Source: Kitasatospora kifunensis
Lineage (GTDB): Bacteria; Actinomycetota; Actinomycetes; Streptomycetales; Streptomycetaceae
Direction of reading: 5' to 3'
Assembly (NCBI RefSeq): GCF_014203855.1
Contig: NZ_JACHJV010000001.1
Location: forward strand, 7,068,001 to 7,132,000
Length of the DNA: 64,000 nucleotides
Under the pieces are notes generated by a model. That model made no database searches and was not told the DNA's origin. It was given only the letters and a program-made list of their open reading frames with translations. A program made the position numbers and the translations under genes. Within the stretch, counting starts at the first letter, position 1. Each line of letters starts with the position of its first letter. Shown here piece by piece: positions 62,198-64,000 of the stretch.

Positions 62198-62881
62198 ATG
62201 TCACTTCGCCCTCGCTATGACGAGTTCGCCGACTGGTACGACGCCTACGTTCAGAGCGGAGTGGGTCGTCCGTTCGCTGAAGCCGCTGACCAGTTGATCG
62301 CTCGGATGCTCGGCGTCGGGGCCGGGCAGACATGCCTCGACCTGGGCTGCGGAGGGGGAGCCCATATCCCCGCCCTGACCGCCCTGGGATGGCAGGTCCT
62401 GGGGGTGGACATCTCCCCTCGCCAGGTTGAGATCGCCCAGTGCTCCGGGGCTGATGCCATCGTGGCCAGCGCCGACAATCTGCCGTTCGACGACCAATCG
62501 TTCGACGCAGTTGCGACGATCATGACCACCACCGACTTCGACGAACTGCCCGCTGTCTTCAAGGAGGCCTACCGTGTTCTGCGCCCAGGCGGGCGTCTGG
62601 CCATCGTCGGTGCCCACCCCTGCTTCGGAGGGGTCTACGTCGAGCGCGACAGCGCGGGCGCTTGCACTGTCCATCCGGGCTATCGGCTCCATGAGCGTGT
62701 AGAACAACACCCCCTACTCGGCAACGGCATCCGATCACGGGTCGGCGTGGTCAACGTGCCGCTGCCCGTGCTGCTCAATTCCGTTCTTGATGCCGGATTC
62801 AGACTGCTTGAGACGGCCGAGGACAACGGCCAGCAACCCGTCCCAGATCTCCTGGGCATTGCCGCCTGCCGACCCCGGTAG
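62198..62881 (+). CDS. Class I SAM-dependent methyltransferase
   Basis: A 227-residue methyltransferase of the Methyltransf_11/UbiE-like type. Motif I is CLDLGCGGGAHIPALTALGW, motif II VDISPRQVEIAQ, then FDAVATIMTTTDFDELP and YRVLRPGGRLAIVG. The N-terminus YDEFADWYDAYVQSGVG is typical. The acceptor is unknown. ATG 62198 begins the conserved part but lacks a good ribosome site. Confidence 0.88.
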   Translation: MSLRPRYDEFADWYDAYVQSGVGRPFAEAADQLIARMLGVGAGQTCLDLGCGGGAHIPALTALGWQVLGVDISPRQVEIAQCSGADAIVASADNLPFDDQSFDAVATIMTTTDFDELPAVFKEAYRVLRPGGRLAIVGAHPCFGGVYVERDSAGACTVHPGYRLHERVEQHPLLGNGIRSRVGVVNVPLPVLLNSVLDAGFRLLETAEDNGQQPVPDLLGIAACRPR

Positions 62882-62925
62882 TGCGGCCTGGGCGCTACGA
62901 CTTCCGCGGAAGCAGCAACCTCGTG

Positions 62926-63255
62926 TCAGATAACCGGTCCGCCGAGGTAAAGGTCGCCCGCGCAGTCGAGAGCCTCTTCCGGGGAGCCGGCTGGCAGTCC
63001 GTTGGGCAGGACGTTGTCCTTGTAACCGTCGTTGCTGGCGAGGTAGAGGGCGAAGCCCCAGGTGTGCAGCACGCCGGTGAAGCGCAGGCGGCACAGCGGC
63101 AGGCTCCGCCCGCCGGGCAACTCGGCTACCACGTAGGCGAATCCGGCGCGGAAACGGACCGCGATAGCGTCCACGTGCGGCCAGCGTTGGCGGGCATGGC
63201 GGTTCAGGCGCTGGCGCAGGTGATGCTGCATCGATTCCGGGGGGTTCTTCGGCAC
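62926..63255 (-). CDS. Conserved actinobacterial hypothetical protein
   Basis: A 109-residue cytosolic protein with PLCRLRFTGVLHTWGFALYL and GSPEEALDCAGDLYLGGP, a pattern I recognise as a family often found near mobile elements in streptomycetes; its function is unknown. The start is uncertain: GTG 63255 (used here) or ATG 63231; neither has a clear ribosome site. Confidence 0.65.
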   Translation of the reverse strand: MPKNPPESMQHHLRQRLNRHARQRWPHVDAIAVRFRAGFAYVVAELPGGRSLPLCRLRFTGVLHTWGFALYLASNDGYKDNVLPNGLPAGSPEEALDCAGDLYLGGPVI

Positions 63256-63302
63256 GGGCCCATCATGGCGGATGCGTCGACGACCCGCCATGATCGTCGG
63301 CC

Positions 63303-64000
63303 GTGTGTGGGGAGCAACAAGCGGGGACGGCGGTTGCGGTGGTGCTGGAGGCGGATGTCCGCGAGCGGCTGCGTCGGACGGTAGCTTCGGCGAAGTCCGA
63401 GGTGCGGGCTGTGCTGCGGGCCAAGATCGTGCTCGCGGCGGCGGACGGGCTCGCCAATGGCGCGATCGCCCGGGAGTTGGACGTCAGCGTGAACACGGTG
63501 CGCAAGTGGCGTGGGCGGTTTGCCGCCTTGGGCCTGGGCGGCCTCCGGGATGCCGAACGCTCGGGCCGGCCGAGGGCCTACGGGCCCGAGGTTCGCGTGG
63601 CGATCGTGGCCACCGCGACCAGCATGCCGCCGCATCCGCAGTCGACCTGGTCGCACCGGGCCATCGCCCAGCGGGTGGCCGGCACATGCTTCGCGTCGGT
63701 CTCCGCCTCGCAGGTCGGCCGGATCCTGGCCGGTCTGGATCTGAAGCCGCACAAGGTCCGTGGTTGGCTGACCCGTCGGGACACCCCCGACTTCTGGCAG
63801 CGAGTCGCCGAGGTGTGCGCGCTTTACGTGGATCCGCCCGAGGGAGTGGTCGTGCTCTCGATCGATGAGAAGACCGCGATCGCCGCCCGCTCGCGTCGCC
63901 ATCCCGGACGTCCCGCACGCCCTGGTGAACCCGCGCGGCAGGAGTTCGAGTACCGGCGCCACGGCACGGCTTCCCTCGTGGCCGCTCTCGACGTTCGCAC
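63303..64000 (+). CDS. IS630-family transposase, partial at the window end
   Basis: A frame open to the window end encodes the first 230 or so residues of an IS630-type DDE transposase. It has a helix-turn-helix (IVLAAADGLANGAIARELDV, SVNTVRKWRGRFA), the linker with LRDAERSGRPRAYGP, and the catalytic domain start VVVLSIDEKTAIAARSRR, where the Asp is the first triad residue. The GTG start at 63303 is tentative; GTG 63339 is also possible. The other catalytic residues and right end lie beyond 64000. Confidence 0.85.
   Translation, partial: MCGEQQAGTAVAVVLEADVRERLRRTVASAKSEVRAVLRAKIVLAAADGLANGAIARELDVSVNTVRKWRGRFAALGLGGLRDAERSGRPRAYGPEVRVAIVATATSMPPHPQSTWSHRAIAQRVAGTCFASVSASQVGRILAGLDLKPHKVRGWLTRRDTPDFWQRVAEVCALYVDPPEGVVVLSIDEKTAIAARSRRHPGRPARPGEPARQEFEYRRHGTASLVAALDVR

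Overview
The window is high-GC DNA from a filamentous actinobacterium, most likely the family Streptomycetaceae (Streptomyces, Kitasatospora or a close relative). The support is very high third-position GC, frequent GTG and TTG starts, and the gene set: a PAS-GAF-SpoIIE-HATPase phosphatase, a SepF paralogue, a cNMP-domain family 2 encapsulin, a Pls-type polyamino-acid synthetase and a DUF3516 Ski2-like helicase. No rRNA, tRNA or CRISPR array was recognised.

Layout. 1-15.4 kb is mostly core metabolism: the end of a methyltransferase gene, a GNAT enzyme, the biotin operon bioB-bioA-bioD (minus strand), a convergent helicase, bioF on the plus strand, an exporter, an enoyl-CoA hydratase, and the threonine-to-glycine pair tdh-kbl. 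15.4-21.1 kb holds a LysR regulator, a Gfo/Idh/MocA oxidoreductase, an HTH regulator divergent from a peptide deformylase around a perfect TTTGCAAA-containing palindrome, a lipoprotein, a Clp-N-domain protein and a PPOX-fold protein. 21.3-30.5 kb is a catabolic operon resembling atu/liu systems: AtuA-like protein, acyl-CoA carboxylase beta and biotinylated alpha subunits, acyl-CoA dehydrogenase, AMP-forming acyl-CoA ligase, then a TetR regulator. The biotin genes could supply the cofactor of this carboxylase.

30.6-40.1 kb holds signalling and transport genes: the SpoIIE-type phosphatase, a DHA2 exporter with its TetR repressor and a clear double operator, SepF, a DinB-fold protein, a TVP38-type membrane protein, and an MFS exporter divergent from a ROK regulator. 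40.4-44.4 kb is one large gene for a Pls-family polyamino-acid synthetase (adenylation domain, carrier domain, three membrane-bound tandem soluble domains). Its readable specificity residues resemble lysine signatures, which suggests epsilon-poly-lysine or a related polycation. 44.6-53.9 kb contains small housekeeping and membrane genes and a SDR/MarR divergent pair.

54.2-55.6 kb encodes a family 2B encapsulin shell protein with an inserted cyclic-nucleotide-binding-like domain and no recognisable cargo gene beside it. From 55.9 kb the character changes to mobile DNA. There is a 5'-truncated aldo/keto reductase ending at an att-like inverted repeat, the N-terminal piece of a large serine recombinase, and a 4.1-kb IS21-like element with multiple terminal repeats that encloses istA/istB plus two passenger genes. 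Small accessory genes follow, and an IS630-type transposase runs off the window end. Repeated hairpins, a MITE-like nested inverted repeat and several 14-17 bp minisatellites lie between genes.
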